DNA from: Nocardioides halotolerans DSM 19273
GTDB taxonomy: Bacteria; Actinomycetota; Actinomycetes; Propionibacteriales; Nocardioidaceae
DNA: 64,000 bases
Reading direction: 5' to 3'
Assembly (NCBI RefSeq): GCF_000422805.1
Contig: NZ_KE383927.1
Span: 140,556 to 204,555 of the forward strand
The notes under the pieces were generated by a model that made no database searches, was not told the origin of the DNA, and saw only the letters and a program-made list of their open reading frames with translations. The translations under genes and the position numbers were made by a program. Below, in pieces: positions 6,923 to 15,417 of this stretch (its first letter is position 1; each line of letters begins with the position of its first letter).

Positions 6923-7645
6923 ATGACCACCTCTCGCACCACCGTCCTGATCACCGGCGCCAACCAGGGGCTCGGCGCCGAGACCGCGGCGCGGCTCGCA
7001 GAGCGCGGCTGGACCGTCTGGCTCGGCGCACGCGACACCGCCCGCGGGGAGTCGGCCGCCAAGGAGATCCTCGACGCGCGACCGGACGCGGACGTCCGGG
7101 TCGTGCAGCTCGACGTCACCAGCGACGAGTCCGTCGCGGCGGCGTACGACGAGGTCGTCCGGGCCGGCACCGGACTCGACGTCCTCGTCAACAACGCCGG
7201 CATCAACAGCACCCGCGCGCTGCCGGCCGACACCCGGCCCGCGGACTTCCTGCCGGTCTTCGGCGTGAACCTGCTCGGCCCGGTGCGGGTGACCAACGCC
7301 TTCCTGCCCCTGCTCGAGCGCTCGCCGCGCCCGCGCCTGGTGATGGTCTCGAGCGGCCTGGGCTCCTTCGCGGTCACCCAGGATAGGTCGCGCCGGGAGT
7401 CCACGATCTGGGGGATCGTCTACCCGTCGTCGAAGGCGGCGCTCAACATGGTGACGACGATGTACGCCAAGTCGCTCCCCGGCGTCCGGGTCACCGCGGT
7501 CGACCCCGGCTACACCGCGACGAGCCTCAACGACTTCTCGGGCGTCCAGACCGTGCCGGAGGGCGCCGAGCCGATCATCGAGGCGTGCGTCGCGGACGAG
7601 CTGCCGGGTGGCTTCATCGGCAGGGACGGCGTCGTCCCCTGGTGA
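6923..7645 (+). CDS. Short-chain dehydrogenase/reductase
   Basis: This 240-residue NAD(P)-dependent oxidoreductase has a Rossmann fold: TGANQGLG (about 11-18) binds the nucleotide, NNAG is near 90, the catalytic Ser is in MVSSGLG, and the catalytic YxxxK is in VYPSSKAAL. The text DPGYTATSLN is the usual loop after the sixth strand. The substrate cannot be told from sequence. It is divergent from the MmyB-type XRE regulator, with about 110 bases between the starts, and is the likely target of that regulator. Confidence 0.92.
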   Translation: MTTSRTTVLITGANQGLGAETAARLAERGWTVWLGARDTARGESAAKEILDARPDADVRVVQLDVTSDESVAAAYDEVVRAGTGLDVLVNNAGINSTRALPADTRPADFLPVFGVNLLGPVRVTNAFLPLLERSPRPRLVMVSSGLGSFAVTQDRSRRESTIWGIVYPSSKAALNMVTTMYAKSLPGVRVTAVDPGYTATSLNDFSGVQTVPEGAEPIIEACVADELPGGFIGRDGVVPW

Positions 7646-7684
7646 GCCCGGAGCGGTGTCCGCCGCGGCTCGTACTGTGAGGTC

Positions 7685-8473
7685 ATGGACATCGGAGCCC
7701 ACGTCGAGCAGACCGACCCGATCGCCGAGGCGCAGGCCCGCAACGCGCCGCTGGTGCAGTTCTTCCTCGGCGACCCCCAGAGCTTCAAGGGCCCGGTGGT
7801 GAAGTACGCCGGCGGTGCCGAGGGCCTCAAGGCCGACGCGGCCGACGCCGGGGTCGACCTCTACGTCCACGCTCCCTACCTGATCAACGTCGCCACGACC
7901 AACAACCGCCAGCGGATCCCCGGCCGCAAGCTGCTCCAGCAGCACATGGACGCCGCGGCCGAGATCGGCGCCAAGGGGCTGATCGTCCACGGCGGTCACG
8001 TCACCGACGACGACGACCCGGCCAAGGGCTTCGACAACTGGCGCAAGGCGATCGAGGCCACCGACCTCAAGATCCCGCTGCTCATCGAGAACACCGCGGG
8101 CGGCACCAACGCGATGACCCGCTACCTCGACCGGATCGCGGGGGTCTGGGAGGCGATCTCGAAGGCGGAGGGGTTCGACATGGTCGGCTTCTGCCTCGAC
8201 ACCTGCCACGCCCACGCCGGCGGCAACCCGATGGAGACCGTCGTCGACGACGTCCGCAAGATCACCGGGCGCATCGACCTCGTCCACTGCAACGACAGCC
8301 GCGACGAGTTCGACTCCGGCGCTGACCGGCACGCCAACTTCGGCGCCGGCAGGATCGACCCCGATCTCCTCGCCGCCGTCGTCCGCGACGCCGACGCCCC
8401 CGTCATCTGCGAGACCCCCGGCGGCGCGAAGGAGCACACGGCCGACTTCGCGTGGCTCCGCGAGCGGCTCTGA
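7685..8473 (+). CDS. nfo: Deoxyribonuclease IV (AP endonuclease, Nfo family)
   Basis: Endonuclease IV cleaves 5' to abasic sites in base-excision repair. The 262-residue TIM-barrel protein starts MDIGAHVEQTDP and shows family motifs with metal ligands: YVHAPYLINVA, GLIVHGGHV, LLIENTAG, GFCLDTCHAHAGG, DLVHCNDSRDEFDSGADRHANFGAG and ICETPGG. The length is normal. It starts 39 bases after the dehydrogenase, so may share its transcript, though no functional link is apparent. Confidence 0.95.
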   Translation: MDIGAHVEQTDPIAEAQARNAPLVQFFLGDPQSFKGPVVKYAGGAEGLKADAADAGVDLYVHAPYLINVATTNNRQRIPGRKLLQQHMDAAAEIGAKGLIVHGGHVTDDDDPAKGFDNWRKAIEATDLKIPLLIENTAGGTNAMTRYLDRIAGVWEAISKAEGFDMVGFCLDTCHAHAGGNPMETVVDDVRKITGRIDLVHCNDSRDEFDSGADRHANFGAGRIDPDLLAAVVRDADAPVICETPGGAKEHTADFAWLRERL

Positions 8474-8485
8474 GGAGCCTGCCCT

Positions 8486-8836
8486 TCAGGCCGTCCGAGG
8501 GACGTCGCTGACCGGCAGCACCAGCAGCTCGCAGACCTCGTGCGCCATGTCGCGCTCGGGGTGGCGGCGCTCGAAGCGCACCGGCGCGGCGGCGGACCCG
8601 GCCCCGAAGACCAGGAACTGGAACTCGTGCCCGCCGTCGACCGACACCGGGAGCGCCAGCAGGTGGCCGGGCAGCCCCGCGACGTGCCAGCGGCTCGCAC
8701 CGAGACCGCGACGGAACCGCACGGCCAGGTGGCTGCCGGGTCCGACCTCGACGATGGTGCCCGGTCGGGGGTCGCGGATCACGACGAAGCGATCCTCGGC
8801 GTACGACGGAGCCGGGCTGGTCAGCGACATGCTCAT
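8486..8836 (-). CDS. Small beta-rich protein, possibly chagasin-like; unknown
   Basis: I do not firmly recognise this 116-residue protein. It has no signal peptide or membrane segment. The order GSHLAVRFRRGLGASRWHVAG, then GGHEFQFLVFGAGSAAAPVRFERRHPER, then CELLVLPVS is a run of alternating beta strands that loosely recalls the chagasin/I42 cysteine-protease inhibitor layout, but the diagnostic NPTTGY loop is absent, so this is only a suggestion. The ATG follows a good CAGGAGAG site. It lies 112 bases downstream of the CHAT protease gene on the same strand and could be the last gene of that operon or a separate unit. An inhibitor beside two proteases would make sense, but this is speculation. 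Confidence 0.6.
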   Translation of the reverse strand: MSMSLTSPAPSYAEDRFVVIRDPRPGTIVEVGPGSHLAVRFRRGLGASRWHVAGLPGHLLALPVSVDGGHEFQFLVFGAGSAAAPVRFERRHPERDMAHEVCELLVLPVSDVPRTA

Positions 8837-8948
8837 GAAGCTCTCCTGGGGAATGCGCTGCGGGTGCAGGGTCAGCGATGAGGAGCCGCCTCCCGACCGT
8901 CTGATACCGGGACGGGCCGGAAAGTTCCGTCGCCGGTCCGTGCTGCGC

Positions 8949-11366
8949 TCAGCCGGAGCAGAGGAACGGCGCCGGGGCCGCGTCAGCGGACGCCGCGGAC
9001 ACGGTCGCGGCCAGCGCCGCGGCCGGGTCAGCTCCGGAGGCCAGCGCCTCGTGCACCCGGACCAGCACGTCGTGCGCGGCCTCGTCGTTGACCGCGGCGG
9101 GGCTGGCCACCACGCAGCGCGCTCCGGCGTGCAGCCAGGCGGCGGTCATGCCGATCAGCTCCTCGCCCCACCGGACCGAGGAGCGGCCGACCTCGCACGC
9201 GGAGAGCAGCACGACGTCGGGCACGGCGGGCAGCTGGTCGATGTCGTAGCCGAACCACGTGCCGTCGACGAGCTCGAGCCCGGAGAATAGCGGGTTCTCC
9301 GCCGAGTGCCGGCCGTGCGCCGCGACGTGCAGGACGTCGACCCGGCCGGCCAGCTCCGAGACGGCCGGCGCCGTCGCGTCGGCGCCGGCGAGCACGGGCG
9401 CCGACCCCCAGGTCGCCGCCGCCGCGCGCACCTCCGCCTCGGCGCGTACGACGCGCGGCCCGGCCACGAACCCGGCCGAGCCCGTCCGCAGCGGCGACGC
9501 CGCGCGCGCCAGCCACGAGGTGGCGCTCTGCGCCACGGTGACCGGCCGGCCGACCAGCCCGGGCAGCAGCGTCCACGGGACCCCGGCCAGCACCCCCGAG
9601 GGCGTCAGCACCGCCCGGCGCCAGCCCAGGTCGTCCGAGAGCGGGGCGACCAGCACGTCCGCCACCGACTCGAGCCGGCGGGCCAGCGTGCCGCGCACCG
9701 AGCCGGCGAGCGCGCCCGGCAGGTCGGCCGCGGCCATGTCGAGGTCGGCCAGCATGCCGCCGAGGGCGTCGTCGAGCCGCGACCGGTCGCCCAGGTCTCG
9801 ACGGACCGTGCCGTCCGCGGTGACCACCAGCGCGACGACGCCGTCGGCGGTGACGACGTAGGCGACCAGGGCCGTCTCCGCGCCGAGGCGGGCCTGCAGC
9901 TCCGCCAGGCCGACGGGGTCGGCGACCGCGCCGGAGCCCTGCCGCTGCCAGGCCTGCTCCCGGATCCGCCGCCGGAGCTCGGCCTCGCGCCCGGGCGGCG
10001 GCCCGGCCCGGAGCTCGGTGAGGTCGGCGACGGTCTGGGGGTCCTGGGGCGCGCGCACCGGCTGGACCCGCGAGGCCAGCATCCGCGCGCGCTCCGACCA
10101 CTCGAACAGGACGGCGTCCGACCGCGACCGCACCGCCAGCGACAGTCCCCGCACCGCGAGGCGGACGCCGTGCCCGACCACGTTGGTCTGGAGGTCCAGC
10201 GACCCGAACGAGCTCTGCCACGCGTGCAGGTCGTCGAGGCCGGCCTTGACGTGACCGAACGCCGAGCGCGCGTCGGACAGACCGGCACGGACGTCACGGG
10301 CCTGCAGCCGCACCGACAGCGGTGCCGACGAGGCCAGGTCCGACCGCTGCAGCAGCGCGCGCGCCCCGTCGGGCTCGCCCGAGCCCACGCGCGCCTTCGC
10401 GATCGCCAGCCGCAGCGCGGCGGCCTCCCACCGCAGCCCGTGGCCGCGCAGCTCCTCGACGAGCGACGCGCCCTCGTCCAGCACGGCGGGCCGGACCCGT
10501 CCCGTCGCGAGCTCGGCCTGCACCCGGACCGCATCGGCGCGGTGCTGCCACGCGACCGCGCCGGCCCGCGCGAACCGGCGGGCCGCTCGCCGGGCGACCA
10601 CCGCCGCGTCGCGCGGCGCGGTCAGGAGGAGGGAGCGGGCGAGCGTGAGCTCGGCCTCCGCCTGCCGGCGGGCGAGCCGGGCGACGCCGTACGCGCGGGC
10701 CGCCTCGTCGAGCGCCGCCCGGCCCTCGTCGAGCAGGCCGGCGGCCATGAGGACCTCCGCGCGGTCCTGGTCGCCCACGGCCGCGCTCACCGGGCTCAGC
10801 GGCGCCAGCACCGGCGCCGCCGCGCCCATGTCGATGAGGGCACCGGCGAGGTCGCCGGCGAGGAAGCGGGTGTAGCCGAGGTTGTGCTCCCCCATGGCCG
10901 CCTCGAGCGGGAGCTCGTGCTCGTGCAGCAGCGCCACGGCCCGCTCGAAGTCCGCCTGCGCCTCGGCCAGGTTGTTGAGCTGGAGGTGGGCGGTGCCCCG
11001 GTTGCCCAGCGCGCGGCCGAGCGGCACCGGGAAGGCCGCGAGCGCGCCGATGGCCCGGTCGAACTCCTCGACCGCCTCGGCCATCTGCCCCGAGAGCATC
11101 ACCAGCAGGCCGTGCTGGCTGAGCAGCGACCCCCTCGTCTCGTCGGAGAGCCCGGACCGCTGGAGCGCGGACTCGCACAGCTGCATCGCGACCGCGCGGT
11201 TGCCCGTCTCCGCCTCGACGTAGGCGAGGCTCGCCTCGATCGCACCGGTCGTGGCGTCGTCCCGCGAGCGCTCGAGGGCCTGCTGCAGCGGCGCGCGCGC
11301 CGCCCGCACCCGGCCGCCGTTGATGGCGGCGACCCCGCGGGCGTGCAGCTCCTCGGCCGACAGCAC
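8949..11366 (-). CDS. TPR-CHAT protein, caspase-like cysteine protease
   Basis: The 805-residue product joins TPR-like helical repeats (about residues 1-400, for example ALGNRGTAHLQLNNLAEAQADFERA) to a C-terminal CHAT domain (about 530-805). The CHAT dyad is visible: His684 in VLHVAAHG and Cys724 in VVLLSACEVG, followed by the family's EELIGM and WLHAGA text and the ending APAPFLCSG. CHAT domains are clan CD peptidases related to caspases and separase; TPR-CHAT proteins in other systems are switched on by a bound partner. No signal peptide or membrane segment is present, so it acts in the cytosol. It begins 15 bases after the subtilase stop in an operon led by an ECF sigma factor. The substrate is unknown. 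Confidence 0.92.
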   Translation of the reverse strand: MLSAEELHARGVAAINGGRVRAARAPLQQALERSRDDATTGAIEASLAYVEAETGNRAVAMQLCESALQRSGLSDETRGSLLSQHGLLVMLSGQMAEAVEEFDRAIGALAAFPVPLGRALGNRGTAHLQLNNLAEAQADFERAVALLHEHELPLEAAMGEHNLGYTRFLAGDLAGALIDMGAAAPVLAPLSPVSAAVGDQDRAEVLMAAGLLDEGRAALDEAARAYGVARLARRQAEAELTLARSLLLTAPRDAAVVARRAARRFARAGAVAWQHRADAVRVQAELATGRVRPAVLDEGASLVEELRGHGLRWEAAALRLAIAKARVGSGEPDGARALLQRSDLASSAPLSVRLQARDVRAGLSDARSAFGHVKAGLDDLHAWQSSFGSLDLQTNVVGHGVRLAVRGLSLAVRSRSDAVLFEWSERARMLASRVQPVRAPQDPQTVADLTELRAGPPPGREAELRRRIREQAWQRQGSGAVADPVGLAELQARLGAETALVAYVVTADGVVALVVTADGTVRRDLGDRSRLDDALGGMLADLDMAAADLPGALAGSVRGTLARRLESVADVLVAPLSDDLGWRRAVLTPSGVLAGVPWTLLPGLVGRPVTVAQSATSWLARAASPLRTGSAGFVAGPRVVRAEAEVRAAAATWGSAPVLAGADATAPAVSELAGRVDVLHVAAHGRHSAENPLFSGLELVDGTWFGYDIDQLPAVPDVVLLSACEVGRSSVRWGEELIGMTAAWLHAGARCVVASPAAVNDEAAHDVLVRVHEALASGADPAAALAATVSAASADAAPAPFLCSG

Positions 11367-11381
11367 CCGCCGATTGTCGCG

Positions 11382-13052
11382 CTACTGGTCCGGTTTGGCC
11401 TGCACCGCGGCGACCGCGTCGCGCGCCCGCTGGAGCGCGGTCGCCTCGTCGTCGCCGTCCGCGATCCGCGGCTCGAGCGCCGCGGCGATCCGCGCCGCGA
11501 CGATCGGTGCGGAGAACGACGTGCCGCTCCACACCCCGAACCCGCCGCGGAAGTCGTCGGGGTCGATGGTCTCGCGCGGCCGGCCGTTCTTCTCGCTGCG
11601 CGCCGCGGGCTCGAGGCCGCCCTGGAACGTCGTCGGGAACGTGCTCATCACCGCGGCCCCGGTCGTGTAGCACGTGACCCAGGGGCCGATGTTGCTGAAC
11701 AGCGCGTCGGTGACCCTGTTGGGGTTCTTCGCGCCCACCGAGACGATCGGGGGCGCGTCCGGGTCGAGCGTGACCGGCGGGGCGCCGGTCGACCACGGCG
11801 CGAACGCCGCCGGGAAGCTGGGCCGCGACGTGGCGTCGTTGCCGGCCGAGCAGACCACCACGCAGCCGGTGAGCGAGATGTCGCGGAGGATCTCGTACAT
11901 CGTCGGGTCGAAGAGCAGGTCCTGCGGGGTCTCGTGGTAGTAGCCCATCGACAGGTTGAGCACGTCGATGATCCGCCCCTCCTTGCCGCCGGTGCTGCGC
12001 CCGAGCCGCGCCAGGTCGCGGATCTGCTGGAGGGTCGTCACGAGGTCCGACTCCACGATCGGGCCGTCGGACGGCACCACGCGGAACGCCAGGATCTGGG
12101 CGTCGGGACAGCCCTGCATCACGAGTCCGGCGATGAACGTCCCGTGCCCGGCCATCGGGTCGATGACGCCGTCGAGCATCCCCACGACGTCGCCGGTGAG
12201 CTCCGGGTCGTCAGAGGGCGTGATGTAGCCGATCGCCGTGCTGTCGACCTCGATGCCCTTCTCGACCACCCCGCCGGCGAACCAGTCGTGGTCACCGCAC
12301 CCGGTGTCGAGGATGGCGACCGTGGGGCGGCGGCCCTGGTAGTCGTCCTTGCGGGGCGGCCGCGGGCCCACGTAGGCGATCGGCTGTCGGCCGCCCGAGC
12401 CCGGGGCGGCGTAGCTCGCCACCGGGTTGTCCATGCCGCCGCCGGAGGGGTTGCTCCAGTGGTAGGGGTTGGACCAGTGGTACGGGTTCGACCAGTGGTA
12501 GGGGTTCGACCAGTGGTAGGGGTTGCCGTCGATCGGGTGCACGTCGAGCAGGTGGTCGAGGGTGACGCCGCGGAGCAGCTCCTCGGCCTCGTTGCGCTCG
12601 ACGAACGTCTCGCGGTTCGCCTCGGCGTCCGCCCGCCGCTCCTCCTCGGGCCGCCGGGCCTCCGCGCGGGCCTGCTGGAGCAGCACCCACGCGTCCGGGG
12701 GCCGGGTCGCCACGCCGCGCCCGACCACGATCCGCACCGACCGCTGCAGCGCGCCGGCGTTGGCCTCGTCGTCGAACTCGGTGGTGTCGAGCTCCCAGTT
12801 GAGGCTGCGCAGCGCGCTGGCCAGCGTCGTGAGCCGGGCCGCGCCCGCCTCGTCGGCGGTGCGCACCAGCAGCCGGTCGCCGACGTACGCCGTCGGCATC
12901 GGCCGGGGCTGGCCGTCCACCTCCGGGCCGCTCGCGGGGTTGACCACGCCGATCGGGAACGCCGGCCCCGCCCAGCGCTGCCAGTCGTCGACGTCGGGGA
13001 ACCGCTTCGGGCGACGCACGGGCACGAACCGCTCGGAGTCGGGGTGGGTCAT
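11382..13052 (-). CDS. Cytosolic S8 subtilisin-like serine protease with NPYHWS repeats
   Basis: The 556-residue protein has a complete S8 triad: Asp249 (AILDTG), His303 (GHGTFIAGLV), oxyanion Asn405 (CSAGND) and Ser512 (SGTSFSAP). The first 240 residues are not a normal subtilase prodomain: they comprise an unrecognised alpha/beta segment (about 1-120), an Arg/Glu-rich helical stretch (125-160), and four exact hexapeptide repeats NPYHWS (177-200) followed by a Gly-rich hinge. There is no signal peptide, so the enzyme is probably intracellular. It lies 9 bases after the small gene at 13062 and 15 bases before the CHAT gene. The repeats could form an inhibitory or cleavable linker that holds the N-terminal segment on the active site; that is inference. 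Confidence 0.92.
   Translation of the reverse strand: MTHPDSERFVPVRRPKRFPDVDDWQRWAGPAFPIGVVNPASGPEVDGQPRPMPTAYVGDRLLVRTADEAGAARLTTLASALRSLNWELDTTEFDDEANAGALQRSVRIVVGRGVATRPPDAWVLLQQARAEARRPEEERRADAEANRETFVERNEAEELLRGVTLDHLLDVHPIDGNPYHWSNPYHWSNPYHWSNPYHWSNPSGGGMDNPVASYAAPGSGGRQPIAYVGPRPPRKDDYQGRRPTVAILDTGCGDHDWFAGGVVEKGIEVDSTAIGYITPSDDPELTGDVVGMLDGVIDPMAGHGTFIAGLVMQGCPDAQILAFRVVPSDGPIVESDLVTTLQQIRDLARLGRSTGGKEGRIIDVLNLSMGYYHETPQDLLFDPTMYEILRDISLTGCVVVCSAGNDATSRPSFPAAFAPWSTGAPPVTLDPDAPPIVSVGAKNPNRVTDALFSNIGPWVTCYTTGAAVMSTFPTTFQGGLEPAARSEKNGRPRETIDPDDFRGGFGVWSGTSFSAPIVAARIAAALEPRIADGDDEATALQRARDAVAAVQAKPDQ
12453..12524 (-). repeat. Four 18-base tandem repeats coding NPYHWS
   Basis: The four 18-base units are nearly identical at DNA level (a few base changes), so the array is recent or kept uniform by slippage. 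It sits in the N-terminal part of the subtilase gene, before the catalytic domain. Copy number probably varies between strains. Confidence 0.95.
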
Positions 13053-13061
13053 CGGCAGTCC

Positions 13062-13523
13062 TCAGATCTCGAAGGCGGGCGTCATGAACGGCGTGGTGCC
13101 GTCGGCCGGCTCCAGCCGGAGACGGAGCATGCCGGGGGTCAGGCCGGGCAGCTCGAAGCGGCCGGTGTCGCCGACCTCGAGCGTCGCGAGCTCCTCGCTG
13201 TCGCGGAGGACGACCACGGTGATCGGCGACGGCGGGACGACCCACCCGTCGATGCGGGGCGAGCTGCCGTCGGTGGAGATCCGCAGCAGCAGGTCGACGC
13301 CGTCGTGGGCGAAGCGCAGGGTGTACGCCGTGGCGGAGGCGCCGCGGGCGCCGGCGAGCTCCTCGGTCCGCTCGACGAGCAGCATCAGCTCGAGGTCGAG
13401 GTCGGACGCCGCGAGGGCCGCGGCGGTCTGGAGCCGGGCCACCATGCCCTCGGGCACGGCGTCCTGGGTCTCCCAGTAGGTGCGGACGCCGGCCAGGAGG
13501 TCGTCGTCGCTCAGCTCACTCAT
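13062..13523 (-). CDS. Two-part small protein of the sigma/CHAT/subtilase operon, unknown function
   Basis: I do not recognise this 153-residue protein by name. The N-terminal half (about 1-60) is helical and acidic, with a look common to small proteins encoded beside ECF sigma factors (DDDLLAGVRTYWETQDAVPEGMVARL then ASDLDLELMLLVE). The C-terminal half (about 75-153) is beta-rich, with ITVVVLRDSEELATLEVGDTGRFELPGLTPGMLRLRLEP resembling the carboxypeptidase regulatory-like (transthyretin-type) fold. No membrane segment is present. Its start overlaps the sigma gene stop by 8 bases, and the subtilase starts 9 bases after its stop, so the three are translationally linked. It may act as a soluble anti-sigma factor or sensor; this is inference from position. 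Confidence 0.8.
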   Translation of the reverse strand: MSELSDDDLLAGVRTYWETQDAVPEGMVARLQTAAALAASDLDLELMLLVERTEELAGARGASATAYTLRFAHDGVDLLLRISTDGSSPRIDGWVVPPSPITVVVLRDSEELATLEVGDTGRFELPGLTPGMLRLRLEPADGTTPFMTPAFEI

Positions 13524-14112
13524 GGCTGTCCCCGTTCGTGTCGATGAGGGCGCGAAGCTTCTGGAGGCAGCGGCCGCGGGTCGGGCCGATGCTGCCCACC
13601 GGCATCCCGAGGTCGGCGGCGATCTTGGTGTAGTCGGGGCGGTGCTCGAAGGCCACGATCCGCAGCAGCGCCTGGCACCGCTCGGAGAGCCGCTCGACGG
13701 CGTCCCACAGCCGGTCGTCGCCGTCGCGGCGCACGACCTCGGCCTCGGCGGAGCCCGCGTCGGGCAGGCGGCGGGCGAGCTCGTCGTCCTCGACCGGGAT
13801 CCCGCGGCCGCTGGCCTTGGCCACGCGCCACGCCTCCCGGCGTGCGGTCGTGGTCAGCCAGCCGCCCACGGCGGCGGGCTCCTGGATCGACCCGCGGGCC
13901 TTCACCAGGGCCAGCCAGGTGGTCTGCACGACGTCCTCGGCAACGTCCGCCTCGAGGCGGTGGGCGCGCACGACGTGCCAGAGCACCGGGGTCATCACCC
14001 GGACCAGCTCGTCGAGCGCCACCGCGTCGCCCGCGGTCCAGCGCTCGAAGGCGGAGGCCGCCTCGCCCCAGACGTCGCCGGGGCGCTCGGTCGCAGCGCC
14101 GCCGATCGTCAC
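13516..14112 (-). CDS. ECF-type RNA polymerase sigma factor
   Basis: The 198-residue protein has sigma region 2 (about 10-85: AFERWTAGDAVALDELVRVMTPVLWHVV, then DVAEDVVQTTWLALVKARGSI and GGWLTTTARREAWRV) and region 4 (about 130-190: LSERCQALLRIVAFEHRPDYTKIAADLGMPVGSIGPTRGRCLQKL). The SIGPTRGRCL text marks an actinobacterial ECF subgroup. The GTG at 14112 is preferred over a GTG 36 bases upstream because GGAGG sits 5 bases before it. It is the first gene of the operon with the small two-part protein, the subtilase and the TPR-CHAT protease, so it probably controls its own operon. There is no membrane anti-sigma factor next to it, unlike most ECF genes. Confidence 0.92.
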   Translation of the reverse strand: MTIGGAATERPGDVWGEAASAFERWTAGDAVALDELVRVMTPVLWHVVRAHRLEADVAEDVVQTTWLALVKARGSIQEPAAVGGWLTTTARREAWRVAKASGRGIPVEDDELARRLPDAGSAEAEVVRRDGDDRLWDAVERLSERCQALLRIVAFEHRPDYTKIAADLGMPVGSIGPTRGRCLQKLRALIDTNGDSHE

Positions 14113-14265
14113 GGTCGCCTCCGAGAGCACGGTGGTAGGGAAGGTCACGACGAGGAAGAGCGACGACAACGGCGCCTGATACACGTCGCCTGCACAGCGT
14201 GGCAGGTTCGTGCGCCGTCTGCGAGCACCCCGAGCCGCCGAGGTGCTTCCCGATAACCTCGACGG

Positions 14266-15417
14266 GTGACTCCCACCGTGCGCGCCATCAGCCCGGAGGA
14301 CCACCTCGCCTTCCTCCGCTCCCAGCGCTCGGCGAGCTTCCTGCAGACCCCGGCGTGGGGCCGGGTGAAGTCGGAGTGGCGCCACGAGTCACTCGGCTGG
14401 TTCGACGGTCCCGGCGACGACGCCGCGCTCGTCGGCGCGGGCCTGGTGCTCTACCGCCAGCTGCCGAAGGTCAAGCGCTACCTCGCCTACCTGCCCGAGG
14501 GCCCGGTCATCGACTGGTCGACCGACCGGCTCGGCGAGTGGCTGGCGCCGCTGGCCGCCCATGTCAAGGGCCAGGGCGCGTTCGGCATCCGGATGGGCCC
14601 GCCGGTGGTGACGCGCCGGTGGAGCGCGGCGCAGGTCAAGGAGGGACTCGCCGACCCCGGCGTACGCCGCCTCGCGGACCTGCAGCCCACCGATCGCGAC
14701 CCGGTGGGGGCGCGGGTCGTCTCCCAGCTCACCTCGCTGGGGTGGCGCCCGCAGGGCACGGAGGAGGGGTTCGCGCTCGGGCAGCCGCAGTACGTCTTCC
14801 AGGTCCCGCTGTCCGGCCGCACCGAGGCCGACGTCCTCGCCGGCATGAACCAGCTCTGGCGCCGCAACATCAAGAAGGCCGGCAAGGCCGGCGTCGAGGT
14901 GACCACCAGCAGCGGCCGCGGCGAGGAGGAGGGCGACCTCAAGCTCTTCCACGACCTCTACGTCCACACCGCCGAGCGCGACCACTTCACGCCGCGCGGG
15001 CTGCCGTACTTCCGGGTGATGGCCGACGCGCTCGGTGCCGAGGAGCCCGACCGGTTCCGCCTCTACCTCGGCCGGCACGAGGGCGACCTCGTGGCCGCCA
15101 CGATCATGGTCCGCGTCGGCGCGCACGCGTGGTACTCCTACGGCGCCTCCTCCACCGAGAAGCGCGACGTCCGCGGCTCCAACGCGGTGCAGTGGGCGAT
15201 GATGCAGGCCGCGCTCGAGGCGGGCGCCGACGTCTACGACCTGCGCGGCATCACGCCGACCCTCGACGCGGACGACAGCCACGTCGGCCTGATCCAGTTC
15301 AAGGTCGGCACCGGCGGCGAGGCCGTGGAGCACGCCGGCGAGTGGGACCTCCCGCTCGACGGCCCGACCAACAAGGCGATCTACAAGGCCTTCGAGCTCT
15401 ACATGAGCAGGCGCTGA
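14266..15417 (+). CDS. FemAB-type lipid II amino-acid ligase
   Basis: FemX/FemAB enzymes transfer amino acids from aminoacyl-tRNA to the peptidoglycan precursor, building interpeptide bridges. The 383-residue protein contains two GNAT-like halves: N-terminal FLQTPAWGRVKSEWRHESLGWF and YLPEGPVIDW, then the helical MNQLWRRNIKKAGKAGVEV element, and C-terminal AWYSYGASSTEKRDVRGSNAVQWAMMQAALEAGADVYDLRG and GLIQFKVGTGG, all standard for the family. The GTG start is 12 residues before the first strand. It overlaps the next, alanine-racemase-like gene by 3 bases (TGATG), which supports a joint role in wall peptide synthesis. Confidence 0.92.
   Translation: MTPTVRAISPEDHLAFLRSQRSASFLQTPAWGRVKSEWRHESLGWFDGPGDDAALVGAGLVLYRQLPKVKRYLAYLPEGPVIDWSTDRLGEWLAPLAAHVKGQGAFGIRMGPPVVTRRWSAAQVKEGLADPGVRRLADLQPTDRDPVGARVVSQLTSLGWRPQGTEEGFALGQPQYVFQVPLSGRTEADVLAGMNQLWRRNIKKAGKAGVEVTTSSGRGEEEGDLKLFHDLYVHTAERDHFTPRGLPYFRVMADALGAEEPDRFRLYLGRHEGDLVAATIMVRVGAHAWYSYGASSTEKRDVRGSNAVQWAMMQAALEAGADVYDLRGITPTLDADDSHVGLIQFKVGTGGEAVEHAGEWDLPLDGPTNKAIYKAFELYMSRR

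Noticed and set aside
9306..13547. A very long open frame on the plus strand (about 1400 codons)
   Set aside because: It is antisense to the CHAT, subtilase and small genes, is Arg/Gly/Ala/His-rich without domains, and results from high-GC third-position bias in the real minus-strand genes.
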